From Caulobacteraceae bacterium (GTDB lineage: Bacteria; Pseudomonadota; Alphaproteobacteria; Caulobacterales; Caulobacteraceae), in assembly GCA_028290905.1 (NCBI GenBank), contig JAQGIW010000225.1, forward strand, positions 1 through 38,051: a stretch of 38,051 nucleotides of DNA, read 5' to 3'. The position numbers and the translations under genes are program-made. The notes under the pieces were generated by a model. The model was not told the origin of the DNA and ran no database searches. It was given only the letters and a program-made list of their open reading frames with translations. Position 1 is the stretch's first letter. Every line of letters begins with the position of its first letter. This document shows positions 13,856 through 21,601 of this stretch, in pieces.

Positions 13856-14959
13856 CTACGTTGTTTGGGGTTTCCCGAACATTGGAATCTTGACGGCCAA
13901 AGCTGGCCGTTCAATCATGTACCAACTCAGCGCGCCAGCCACCGCCGCGAGCAACCATGTGAGCATCAACAGAAAAATGAGGGGGATGGCCGACCAATAA
14001 ATTATCAAGAGTGCGGAGATCGGCCAGGCCCAGAGGTAAACGCCGTATGAGATGTCGTATCTTGCATTGATCGTCAGCAGTGGCTTCCAAGTGACCTTCA
14101 GGGCAACCCAAAAAAGAGTGTATCCCCCTAAGAACACGAACGCCAACTCAGCAAGCGGCTTGGTGAACAGAAGGGCGACCAACCCGATTGCACACGCCCC
14201 GGCCCACCAGCCGTTCAGAGGCAACTTCAACAGCCGGAAACACGTGCCGACCATGAATACCCCGGTTAGGCGAGCAGTCTTGCTGGGATCACCGATCAGA
14301 CTAGAGGCGTGATCCGACAGGGTGGGCAGAGCGACAAATGTCAGGGCGAGGACCATTAGAGTCAGGGCCAGAAATAAGGTGGGCCTGCGATAGAGTCCCA
14401 CAAAGCCGAACAGAGCGGCTAGGATATAGCACCGAAACTCGTATGAGATTGTCCACATCGAAGCATCGATGGCCGGGTAGTGAAGATGAGCGAATGCGCC
14501 ATCAGAGATTGGAGCCTGAAGGATTGCGATCCGGTAGATCATGCGTGCCCATTCGGCGCCATGAGGAATTGCGCCACCCCCTAGAGGGCCGACGATAATT
14601 AACAGAAGGAGTGAGCATATTACGAACGCAGGGTATATTCGTCTTACACGCTTGAAGAAGTAGGTCCCAGGATCGGAGAGCCAACTACCGGCAATGAGGT
14701 ATCCGCTAATGAGGAAAAAGCCGTCCACAGCTAAAGATCCGGCGGTCTGGCCGTTGTGGAACAGCATGGTGATGGGCTCGCGACGGCGATCACCATCTAG
14801 CAGCTCCGGGCAGTGCGCGAAAATAACCATTGAAGCCAGGATCAAGCGCAGCGCGCCGACCGCGTTTTGCCGTTCGGGCGCCGGGCCGCTCGTGGTGTCG
14901 CCTAACGGCCGCCACAACCCTACGGCACGCTGTAAAGCGGCGCTGGCAAAGCGCCTCAT
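13856..14959 (-). CDS. Membrane acyltransferase, acyltransferase 3 (OafA-like) family
   Basis: 367 residues from the ATG at 14959, with GGGAGG 7 bases upstream. It has the same family architecture as the acyltransferase at 12239: about ten hydrophobic segments, ALRLILASMVIFAHCPELL with R38 and the presumed catalytic H49, VDGFFLISGYLIAGSWL, the basic FKRVRRIYPAFV, and SMWTISYEFRCYI. The C-terminal ERPALAVKIPMFGK tail is cytoplasmic. Base composition is visibly lower in GC than flanking genes, consistent with horizontal transfer. It is convergent with the other acyltransferase across insertion-sequence debris. Likely role: acetylation or other acylation of a sugar in the polysaccharide. The acyl donor and sugar cannot be told from sequence. 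Confidence 0.86.
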   Translation of the reverse strand: MRRFASAALQRAVGLWRPLGDTTSGPAPERQNAVGALRLILASMVIFAHCPELLDGDRRREPITMLFHNGQTAGSLAVDGFFLISGYLIAGSWLSDPGTYFFKRVRRIYPAFVICSLLLLIIVGPLGGGAIPHGAEWARMIYRIAILQAPISDGAFAHLHYPAIDASMWTISYEFRCYILAALFGFVGLYRRPTLFLALTLMVLALTFVALPTLSDHASSLIGDPSKTARLTGVFMVGTCFRLLKLPLNGWWAGACAIGLVALLFTKPLAELAFVFLGGYTLFWVALKVTWKPLLTINARYDISYGVYLWAWPISALLIIYWSAIPLIFLLMLTWLLAAVAGALSWYMIERPALAVKIPMFGKPQTT

Positions 14960-15337
14960 GAACTAACCTCCCCCAACGCTCGCTCAGTGCCGCTACAAGG
15001 TCGCCCCCTAATACCAGCAATGCGGGCCCCCGCTAACCGCTGCTCACATGCATCTCCCCCACGCCAGTCATCCAGGCCAAAAAAATTGCCGGGCCGGCTG
15101 CGGCCTAGCGCGCACGGCGAACTCAGCATTTGCCCGCCCGCGATAATTCCTGTGCTCTATTCCCCGACGATGCGACGGCGGTCGGGAGAGATGGTGCGTC
15201 ACTGATTGGCAACTCGCGGTCCTCTATTACGCTGCGTCGAAATCGTCCTGCGGCTCCGCACCAAAGGCTACTGGCTCTCGGTAAGAAACCAATCATCACG
15301 TTTTCACGCGTCTCAGATGAAATTTCTCATTGTTTTT
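14960..15337. other. Intergenic region without a recognisable gene
   Basis: It holds the ribosome binding site of the acyltransferase at 14959 and the decamer ATGTGAGCAG on the minus strand at 15040-15049. Both neighbouring genes are on the minus strand. The part near 15290-15360 is AT-rich. Short frames exist (for example from 15206) but have no ribosome binding site or recognisable product. Confidence 0.5.
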
Positions 15338-16048
15338 CTATTTACGCAAAATCAGATACGCATAAGAGCTGTAAGGAATCGCGCTGTTGCGCGACGCCAT
15401 CGCTGAGATGAAGTGTTCAATGTCCCGCAGCACGGGTATTTTGTCGTAATAAACGTGACCATAGAAATTCCTTATCTGGATGCCTGTGTAGCCAACGTTC
15501 TTAAGCATATTCTTCATCTTGGACGAGGAACCACCGTAGCAATAGGAATAGTGGGCGTGGAATTTAGGAGACGCCGAGGCGCGATACGGAAAATATTTGA
15601 TCAGGAGACGGCTGGTCAGCTTTTCGGGCAACAGGATGTTGGCTACAAAGGGGGACGCGTAAAGCGTCGGGATGAGGTGGAACGCGACGCCGCCGGGCCG
15701 CAGGAGCCGATAGACATTGCGATGCATGGCTTGCCCATCCGCCACATGCTCCGCCAGAAAACGGGAAAATATGACGTCGTAGGTGTTTTCGAAGGCGCTC
15801 ACATCACCGGCGACGTCGAAGCGCGCCTTGCGATACTCCGGCCCGAGAAACGAGAGTTCGGCGTCGCTCAGGTCATTTACCGTATAGCTGCCGATATTGC
15901 CCGGCATCTCGGACAACCGGAACGACGGCCGGCGCCCGCCGCCGAGCTCGAGAAGCTCCGCGTCCGGATAGCTGGACACGAGATAGCGAAGATAGTCCCC
16001 GAACTTACCCAGACCGTGTCGGTAGTCCTTGTACTCTTCAATCTTCAT
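15338..16048 (-). CDS. SAM-dependent methyltransferase, class I
   Basis: 236 residues from the ATG at 16048, with GGAG about 7 bases upstream; the frame stays open further upstream, but those 90 codons look non-coding. A Rossmann-type methyltransferase: AELLELGGGRRPSF (about 30-43) is motif I for SAM binding, ENTYDVIFSRFLAEHVADG (about 89-107) is the motif II region, and YRLLRPGGVAFHLIPT (about 113-128) is motif III. The C-terminal half (HAHYSYCYGG, GYTGIQIRNFYGHVYY) is acceptor-specific and resembles methyltransferases found in glycan clusters. It probably methylates a sugar or a glycan end in the cytosol. GC content is lower than in the neighbours, like the adjacent acyltransferase, suggesting that the two came in together. 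Confidence 0.8.
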   Translation of the reverse strand: MKIEEYKDYRHGLGKFGDYLRYLVSSYPDAELLELGGGRRPSFRLSEMPGNIGSYTVNDLSDAELSFLGPEYRKARFDVAGDVSAFENTYDVIFSRFLAEHVADGQAMHRNVYRLLRPGGVAFHLIPTLYASPFVANILLPEKLTSRLLIKYFPYRASASPKFHAHYSYCYGGSSSKMKNMLKNVGYTGIQIRNFYGHVYYDKIPVLRDIEHFISAMASRNSAIPYSSYAYLILRK

Positions 16049-16748
16049 CTGGCGCTCCAGGCGTACGGAATTCGGTCGAGCCGGCTGGGAGTGTTGGCGG
16101 CTGCGAAGCGATTCGCGGCGTGAATCGCTCGAGATGCGTGCGGGCCGATGCTCGCCTCCGGGGCGAGAACCCGAACGGCCGCCGAACAACATTCCAAGGG
16201 GCCATCGACCGGCAATGTCTGGTGAACCGGCGAAGACGGTCGCATCCGGATTGAGGGGCGTCCCCAGACGAACCGAGAGGTCGAGGCTCGCCGCCTCAGG
16301 CGAAAGTTCCGATCCCACACCGATTCGGCCGCAGCAAGTGCGTCTGGCGTAGGGGACGTCAGCCGGTCGGTCACATCGCGCCGCCCATCTCTGAAATAGT
16401 TCGCGTCGTTGTCGCTGTAAAGCTGGTTGCGGTTCATAGAGGCTGTCCTACCGGTTGCCAGACATCGAGGGTAGAGATATGTCTGCCTAACCAGGAAAAT
16501 TGGTGAGGAGAACAGCCTTCGCGTCCCTATTCAGGCAATTGGCGATATTTTTAAGCACTATTGCGACACCCCGCCCCGCCTCATCCGGCGAGCGCACGAA
16601 CAGGTCTCTCAGCCTATCGGCGGGATCATATCGCAGCCCGGCGACCGAACGCAAGTCCGCCGCCAGCCCTTTATGGGGTCCACAGTTTCGGGGTCGAGGT
16701 GCTAGAAGGCGACTCGACCTTGCATTGTGAACGGGGAATGCGTCGTCC
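16049..16748. other. 700-bp region with possible decayed minus-strand genes
   Basis: No gene here is convincing. On the minus strand a frame from 16437 starts with MNRNQLYSDNDANYFRDGRR but turns into arginine- and proline-rich sequence without a recognisable fold. It overlaps a different open frame from 16318. Another minus frame ends at 16487; its last 60 or so residues (SVAGLRYDPADRLRDLF, GRGVAIVLKNIANCL) look protein-like, but nothing upstream of about 16690 does. Both may be remnants of genes cut by rearrangement. The promoter of the barrel gene at 16749 must lie near the right end. Confidence 0.35.
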
Positions 16749-18056
16749 ATGCGAAAAATAGAACTCGGCGTCTGCACGGCGTTGGCGGCCCTGATCCTTG
16801 GGGGAGGCGCATGCGCCCAGCAGGCCGACGTTCCGCCCAGCGAGCTTCCGGCAGAGCCCCCCGGAGCCCTGACGCCGCCATCGACGGAGGGCCCGACGCC
16901 ACAGGCGGTATTCGGCGCGGTGGCGGAGCAGGTGATCAACGCGACCGTCATCGCTCCCTCGGTCAACCTCGTCTACGACTCCAACATCGCCCGCTCCAGC
17001 GCCCAGGTCGCGGCTCAGCGCGGGCTGAAGCTGTCCGACGAGATCGCGGAGCCGGCCCTGGCCCTCAACCTCGCCCGGGTATTTGGCCGCGAAAGCGTGA
17101 CGCTCAAAGGGATCGCCGGCTACGATTTCTACCGGTCCAATACACAGTTGGATCGCCAACACATCGACCTGGCGGCGGGGGTGAACGCCGCCCTGCTCCG
17201 CTGCGGAGAGGGCGTCAACGTCGAGTATAGCAGCCAACAGAGCGACCTCACCCAACAGTCCATTCGGGTCGTGAGAAACACGCGGAGCAACACGGTCCTG
17301 GGCGCATCGCTGGGGTGCGGCGGCGCAATCGGTCTCGCGCCAAACGCGTCGGTGTCGCAGATATGGTCGACCAACAGCAATGGATTTGCGAAGGCGGGCA
17401 ATTCGAACTCCTTCTCCGCCAATGCGGGGGTGTCGTACCGACGCCCTTCCCTGGGCTCGATCTCGCTGTTCGGGAGCTATTCCAAGACCACGTATCCCGG
17501 GCTCCTGCTGATCGGTCCGGGCCTGCGTCAGGGCTATGGGTACACCCTCTATGCCGGCGGCGTCAGCCTGTTCCGGCATACGGGCAGCCGTCTCGAAGGG
17601 TCCGCCTCGCTCTCGTTCACGTCACTAAATCCGGAGACCGCAGGGTCGAACAAATTCCAAGGATTGACCTATAGCCTGAGCGTTATCTACCACGTAAATT
17701 CTCGGATCTACGTGGAAGGCCTGACCTCCCGACAGACTACGCCGTCCAACCGAGTCGGATCGAATTTCTCCATTGATGAGAGCTACGGCGTCGATGCCTC
17801 CTTTTCCGCCAGCTCCAGGCTATCCTTCCTCGCGGGAGGTAATATCAGCAGGAATAACTACAACGTCGTTGCCCCGACACTCTTCATGGATTTGACGAAG
17901 CAGGAGCTTTATAGTGCTTTTCAGACAGCAAATTATCAGCTCACTCGCCGTCTGCATCTAAATCTGTCAATTTCAGAGACGAAGAGGACGGCAAATTTTC
18001 CAGGTCTCAGCTACACGGGTGAAAGGGTAACGCTGGGTGTCCAGGCCGTGTTCTGA
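16749..18056 (+). CDS. Outer-membrane beta-barrel protein of a polysaccharide locus (EpsL-like)
   Basis: 435 residues. The N-terminus is a signal peptide cleaved after about residue 23 (GGGACAQ). A proline-rich linker follows (PPSELPAEPPGALTPPSTEG), and then from about residue 70 to the end there are alternating hydrophobic strands with aromatic girdle residues: VNLVYDSNIARS, VTLKGIAGYDFYR, SISLFGSYSKTTY, RLSFLAGGNISRNNY. It ends in VTLGVQAVF; a terminal phenylalanine is the outer-membrane insertion signal. The pattern matches the outer-membrane beta-barrel family found in exopolysaccharide operons. In such operons the protein is thought to help export or surface attachment of the polymer. 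The upstream purine stretch ACGGGGAA is rather far from the ATG for a ribosome binding site. It is convergent with beta-helix gene copy 4, 10 bp away. Confidence 0.8.
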   Translation: MRKIELGVCTALAALILGGGACAQQADVPPSELPAEPPGALTPPSTEGPTPQAVFGAVAEQVINATVIAPSVNLVYDSNIARSSAQVAAQRGLKLSDEIAEPALALNLARVFGRESVTLKGIAGYDFYRSNTQLDRQHIDLAAGVNAALLRCGEGVNVEYSSQQSDLTQQSIRVVRNTRSNTVLGASLGCGGAIGLAPNASVSQIWSTNSNGFAKAGNSNSFSANAGVSYRRPSLGSISLFGSYSKTTYPGLLLIGPGLRQGYGYTLYAGGVSLFRHTGSRLEGSASLSFTSLNPETAGSNKFQGLTYSLSVIYHVNSRIYVEGLTSRQTTPSNRVGSNFSIDESYGVDASFSASSRLSFLAGGNISRNNYNVVAPTLFMDLTKQELYSAFQTANYQLTRRLHLNLSISETKRTANFPGLSYTGERVTLGVQAVF

Positions 18057-18066
18057 TCTTCCGATT

Positions 18067-19515
18067 CTACTCACAATTCGAACTGGGATAGACTGCATTT
18101 ACCTCGTCCATTCGACCGCCTGTCACAAGGCTTCGGTTTCCACGTGTTACAAACTTCTTTATTATTGCTCCTTTCTGCAGATATATGCAGCGAAGCGTGC
18201 CTGTCGCGTCGCCATAGTTCTCGGCGATGATCAGCGTGTCGAAGGTGGTGGCGTTCATTTCAGCGAGTAGGGCGCTTGTACTCGCTATGGGTGTGAAAGT
18301 CAGGGTGGTGGGACCCACGTTGATTGGCTGATCGACCTTCCACGTCGCGCCCGCTCCACCGACAACCTGGGTCTTGGCGACGATCCCCGACCCACTCACC
18401 CTTTGGCCGGGTGCAATGGCTCCCGAGGTGCCGGAACGGATCGTCAATGTGCTTCCGGAAATCGAGGACTCCTTCGCCGTCGCGCCCCCCCCTCTTCCAC
18501 CCAAGGGCGGCGCCACATATCCTGCACGGTTCGACACGATGATATTATGGTCGACGGACGCGAACTTCATCTCGTGGGCACTGGTGACGTAAAACGAGAC
18601 GGTGTTTAGCTGCGAAAGGGTATCGAACACCACGACGTTGAAAGAATTGGTGTACGACGCGAACGATTGGCTCGGTGCCAACCCCCACTCGCCGTGTAGA
18701 CCGGTGTTTGGCGTCGTATTGAGCCCGATCAGGTAGTTGAATCTATTCCGTACCGACATTCTATTTGAGGAAAACGCGCGATTGGGGATGTTCTCGTAAT
18801 AGTTATATTCGTCAATTGCCTCACCCGTTTTGGCATTGTCGAGCACGGTTGTGAATCCGAAGGGGCTTTTGGAGCCGCCTCCCAGAACCGTGTTATTGAT
18901 GAAGACGAAGCGGCCGGCGGCGGCGACATTTACCAGCGAGGCGTTGTTGACTGCGCAGTTCGGGCCGTTGGCGAATTTGTTGTTCTTGACGATGGCAGTT
19001 CCGGCGAACTTGATTCCGAACTCCAGGACAATGCAACCGTGGCGGCTGAAATCGAGCCCCGAGATGGTGATCGGGCCCTCCGAAGCGCTGCAGTAGACCC
19101 GCATGCCGCCGGTCGAGGCGGTGTTGGCGTTGGGCAAATAGGAGCATGCAGGGGGCAGCTGGCCGACGCCGTTCCCCTTCTGGGCGGTAGCGGGATCCTG
19201 AAGCGCCAGGGTGGCGTCATGGCCCACCGGGTAGTCGATGCCCGGGGCATCCCAGCGCCAGGGTTTATTCGCCTTCCACTTCTGGCCGCTTTGCATGGCG
19301 CCGGCCCACGTCAGACCACTCGCCAGCTTACCCGAACCGTGCGACGCGAACTGGGCCGGGGTGATCTGGAACGCGCCATGCGGGTTCGCCTGTTGGCAGC
19401 CATCCGGATAGCCGTTCTCACGATAAGGACAGGTTTCGGCGAGCGCCTTGCCGCCGAGTGACAACGTCAGAAATCCAATGGCGAGAGCCGCGGTCGCGGC
19501 CAGGCTGTTGCGCAT
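18067..19515 (-). CDS. Secreted parallel beta-helix-like protein, copy 4, with inserted module
   Basis: 482 residues from the ATG at 19515, with GGGAG 7 bases upstream. A signal peptide ends near GGKALAE. The family framework is intact: CPYRENGYPDGC, WRWDAPGIDYPVGHD, asparagine-rich repeats from about 148, GLHGEWG (272-278), SVDHN (320-324) and all eight cysteines (29, 40, 124, 142, 161, 187, 443, 481). Between the SVDHN strand and ALLAEM, residues of about 331-410 are extra. They contain SISGSTLTIRSGTSGAIAPG, GQRVSGSGI and GPTTLTF, a small beta module that I recall from large secreted and phage-tail-like proteins, placed in a loop of the helix. Copies 1 and 2 have no insertion there and copy 3 has a shorter one. 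The gene lies between the outer-membrane barrel and acetyltransferase genes. Function unknown. Confidence 0.85.
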   Translation of the reverse strand: MRNSLAATAALAIGFLTLSLGGKALAETCPYRENGYPDGCQQANPHGAFQITPAQFASHGSGKLASGLTWAGAMQSGQKWKANKPWRWDAPGIDYPVGHDATLALQDPATAQKGNGVGQLPPACSYLPNANTASTGGMRVYCSASEGPITISGLDFSRHGCIVLEFGIKFAGTAIVKNNKFANGPNCAVNNASLVNVAAAGRFVFINNTVLGGGSKSPFGFTTVLDNAKTGEAIDEYNYYENIPNRAFSSNRMSVRNRFNYLIGLNTTPNTGLHGEWGLAPSQSFASYTNSFNVVVFDTLSQLNTVSFYVTSAHEMKFASVDHNIIVSNRAGYVAPPLGGRGGGATAKESSISGSTLTIRSGTSGAIAPGQRVSGSGIVAKTQVVGGAGATWKVDQPINVGPTTLTFTPIASTSALLAEMNATTFDTLIIAENYGDATGTLRCIYLQKGAIIKKFVTRGNRSLVTGGRMDEVNAVYPSSNCE

Positions 19516-19562
19516 GTCAAGGCTCCCAGATGGTTGCGCGGGGCGGCCGCGCTCGTCGGATT

Positions 19563-19958
19563 TCAGGAAGGCGGCCCGCTTTCGCGGGGGCTGACGCTGG
19601 CGGGATTGCCCAGGGCGATCGAATTGGCGGGCATGTCCTTGGTCACAAGGGCCCCTGGCATCACCATGCAATCCTCACCCAGCGTCAGCCCGGGCATCAC
19701 GATGGACCGCGGTCCCAGATGGCAGCGGGCGCCGATACGGGTATGAAGGTAGAGGCCGCGGGTGAAGTCGTGCGTCAGGACCACCGCCTCCTCGCCGACG
19801 TAGCAGTCCCGGCCGATGTGAATCCCCTGAGGAAAGGTGCGGTCGATCAGCGCGGTGGGCTCGATCCGCGCGGTGGGGTGGATATCCATGCGCCAAATCC
19901 GCGTCTGCACCTTGCGCTGGAACCAGCTACGGGCCGCCTTGATAAGTCCGGCCATCAT
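19563..19958 (-). CDS. Hexapeptide-repeat acetyltransferase (WcaF-like)
   Basis: 131 residues from the ATG at 19958; a second ATG follows directly, and the frame is open to 20015. No ribosome binding site is clear because the upstream DNA is a CG tract. The protein is a left-handed beta-helix acyltransferase: hexapeptide repeats run from about residue 27 (HPTARIEPTALIDRT, GIHIGRDCYVGEEAVV, TRIGARCHLGPRSIVMPG) to NSIALGNPASV. A histidine in VVLTHDFT is in the place of the catalytic histidine of this family. These cytosolic enzymes transfer acetyl from acetyl-CoA to sugars; WcaF acts in colanic acid synthesis. It is divergent from a second hexapeptide enzyme only about 55 bp away. It is short but complete, with an N-terminal basic helix. 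Confidence 0.82.
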   Translation of the reverse strand: MMAGLIKAARSWFQRKVQTRIWRMDIHPTARIEPTALIDRTFPQGIHIGRDCYVGEEAVVLTHDFTRGLYLHTRIGARCHLGPRSIVMPGLTLGEDCMVMPGALVTKDMPANSIALGNPASVSPRESGPPS

Positions 19959-19966
19959 GCTACGCC

Positions 19967-19995
19967 CGCGCGCGCGCGCGACGAGCGCGCGCGTG
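19967..19995. repeat. Alternating CG tract with hairpin potential
   Basis: A 14-bp (CG)7 run at 19967-19980 is followed by ACGA and a 9-bp GC run. Together they give 9-bp arms CGCGCGCGC/GCGCGCGCG with a 5-base loop (19971-19993). It lies between the starts of two divergent acetyltransferase genes and could form Z-DNA or a strong hairpin in either leader. Confidence 0.6.
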
Positions 19996-20013
19996 TAGCC
20001 AGGATTGCCAGGC

Positions 20014-20484
20014 ATGCCCCGGAGAACTCTTCACGTCCTTCTCCCGCTGCGTGGCGCGATCATACGCATCCGCAACCTGTGGTTGAGGATCGCCATCGGC
20101 GCCGAGGTCGACGACACGGTGCAGCTCTCGCTCTCGAGCCGCCTGCTGCCGGGAAGAAGGGGATCGATCGTGGTTGGATCCGACACCCTGATCGCCTTCA
20201 AGACCCTTATATACACCCGAGATCCGCTCACCGGCGCCGACCGTCCGGTGCGGATCGGCTCCCGCTGCTTCATCGGTGGAGGTAGCATGATCCTTCCCGG
20301 GGTGACCATAGGCGACGAAAGCATCGTGGGAGGGGGAGCGGTGGTGATCGAGGATGTTCCGGCGCGCTCGATCGTGGGCGGCAATCCGGCCCGCATCCTT
20401 CGGACCGGCATCGACGTCGGCCCCTTCGGCCGGCTGGCGGTGGCCGACGAGAACACCCGCCGCCTGTGGAGCGGCGAGGCCTGA
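20014..20484 (+). CDS. Hexapeptide-repeat acetyltransferase
   Basis: 156 residues from the ATG at 20014, with AGGA about 10 bases upstream; an in-frame TTG at 20005 would add three residues. The first 35 residues are basic and hydrophobic (LHVLLPLRGAIIRIRNLWL), possibly membrane-touching. The left-handed beta-helix repeats follow: RGSIVVGSDTLIAFKTLIYT, VRIGSRCFIGGGSMILPGVT, IGDESIVGGGAVVIEDVPA and RSIVGGNPARIL, the usual end motif of the family. The catalytic histidine expected in the middle loop is not obvious; the loop reads TRDPLTG. The enzyme may therefore use a different residue or have lost activity. It is likely an O-acetyltransferase acting on a nucleotide sugar or lipid-linked glycan. 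It is divergent from the WcaF-like gene and convergent with the transferase gene ending at 20502. Confidence 0.8.
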   Translation: MPRRTLHVLLPLRGAIIRIRNLWLRIAIGAEVDDTVQLSLSSRLLPGRRGSIVVGSDTLIAFKTLIYTRDPLTGADRPVRIGSRCFIGGGSMILPGVTIGDESIVGGGAVVIEDVPARSIVGGNPARILRTGIDVGPFGRLAVADENTRRLWSGEA

Positions 20485-20501
20485 ACATTCGGCTGCCGGC
20501 C

Positions 20502-21317
20502 TCAGCGCGAGCCCTTCGGACCGCGCGCCCCGAGCCTGAATTTGTTCGTCAACCTGATCGACCAGGACGTGGAGAGCGCGCGGGCCACGAAGGCGAGGCC
20601 GGAAAAGTACATCAGCTCGCAGCTCGATCTCACCCACCGCCCGCGGAAGGCGCGGATGTATTTCTCGACCATGCGCCGGCGGGCCTCCGCCAGCGTCTCA
20701 TCGCGCTTGCCGGGACTGAGGTGATGGACATGGAAATCAACCACATAGGTGGTGCGGCCGAGAATGTCGGCGATCGTGCACAGATCCGTACCATACAGGT
20801 GGAAGCCGCCCAGATCGTGCGAGACCGAGAGGTTGGCGTCACGGCGCACGACGATGAAATTCTCGTCCAAGGTGTGGACCTTGGCCGGAAAGGTCCAGGT
20901 GCGTCTATCTGTCCCGTGGGGGTCGGTGATGCGGATGGCCAGGGCGCCGAACGACACTCCGCCGGAGTTGCCGCACGCCGCCCAGGCGGGGTCAATCCGG
21001 TCGAGCTCGGCGAGAACCTCGTCCAGGCGTTCCCGCGGATCGATAAGGAAGACGTCCTGATGGCAAACGACAATGTATTTGCCCCGGGCTGCCGTCAGGA
21101 ACATATTGAATCCCTGATAGGCGTCCGAGGTGTTCTTTTGAGAATTATCTATCTTTATGTATTCGCAATCCTCTCCGTCAAATCCCCCATGACGGAAAGA
21201 AGCAACCATCTCGGCGTATTGTTCAGGCTTGGTGACAAGTGTACAGATCGAATAGCGGATACCTGTGGACAAGCGCTCACGCGCCTCGACGATCCCGGCC
21301 TCGTCGACACTGCCCAT
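20502..21317 (-). CDS. Glycosyltransferase-like protein, GT-A fold (Glyco_tranf_2_5-like)
   Basis: 271 residues from the ATG at 21317, chosen for the AGGCAGG upstream; in-frame ATGs at 21344 and 21398 are possible but less well supported. The N-terminal half fits the glycosyltransferase-like family with a short nucleotide-sugar domain: RYSICTLVTKPEQYAEMVAS, EYIKIDNSQKNTSDAYQGFN and ARGKYIVVCHQDVFL, where HQD takes the place of the metal-binding DXD motif. A conserved GGFHLYGTDLCTIADILGR and the HHLSPGKRDETLAEAR segment follow. The protein is cytosolic or membrane-associated. The sugar donor and acceptor are not predictable. It is divergent from the wzx gene, with 284 bp between the starts; that gap has no other gene that I can support. 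Confidence 0.75.
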   Translation of the reverse strand: MGSVDEAGIVEARERLSTGIRYSICTLVTKPEQYAEMVASFRHGGFDGEDCEYIKIDNSQKNTSDAYQGFNMFLTAARGKYIVVCHQDVFLIDPRERLDEVLAELDRIDPAWAACGNSGGVSFGALAIRITDPHGTDRRTWTFPAKVHTLDENFIVVRRDANLSVSHDLGGFHLYGTDLCTIADILGRTTYVVDFHVHHLSPGKRDETLAEARRRMVEKYIRAFRGRWVRSSCELMYFSGLAFVARALSTSWSIRLTNKFRLGARGPKGSR

Positions 21318-21601
21318 TGAGTCTGCCTGCCTATCGTTGACCATGCAATCTGACGCAGAGTCACGGATTGCCGGAATTGACTGATGCCCGGCCGCCATCC
21401 GAAGGCCCCCTCCCGCAGCACTCAAGCCCCACTCCTCGCTAGGCCGCGGAGCCCGGTTTGTAAAGACGGGCGATCGCGGGAAGGCGGCCAGTCGCCGGAC
21501 CGACCTGATCGGGGTTGCCAAACACCACTCGAATGTTGGATTAGGGCCGCCGCGCATTGGGGTGTGGGCACGGCCGAGCGGCTCGGCGTTGGAAACCTCG
21601 A

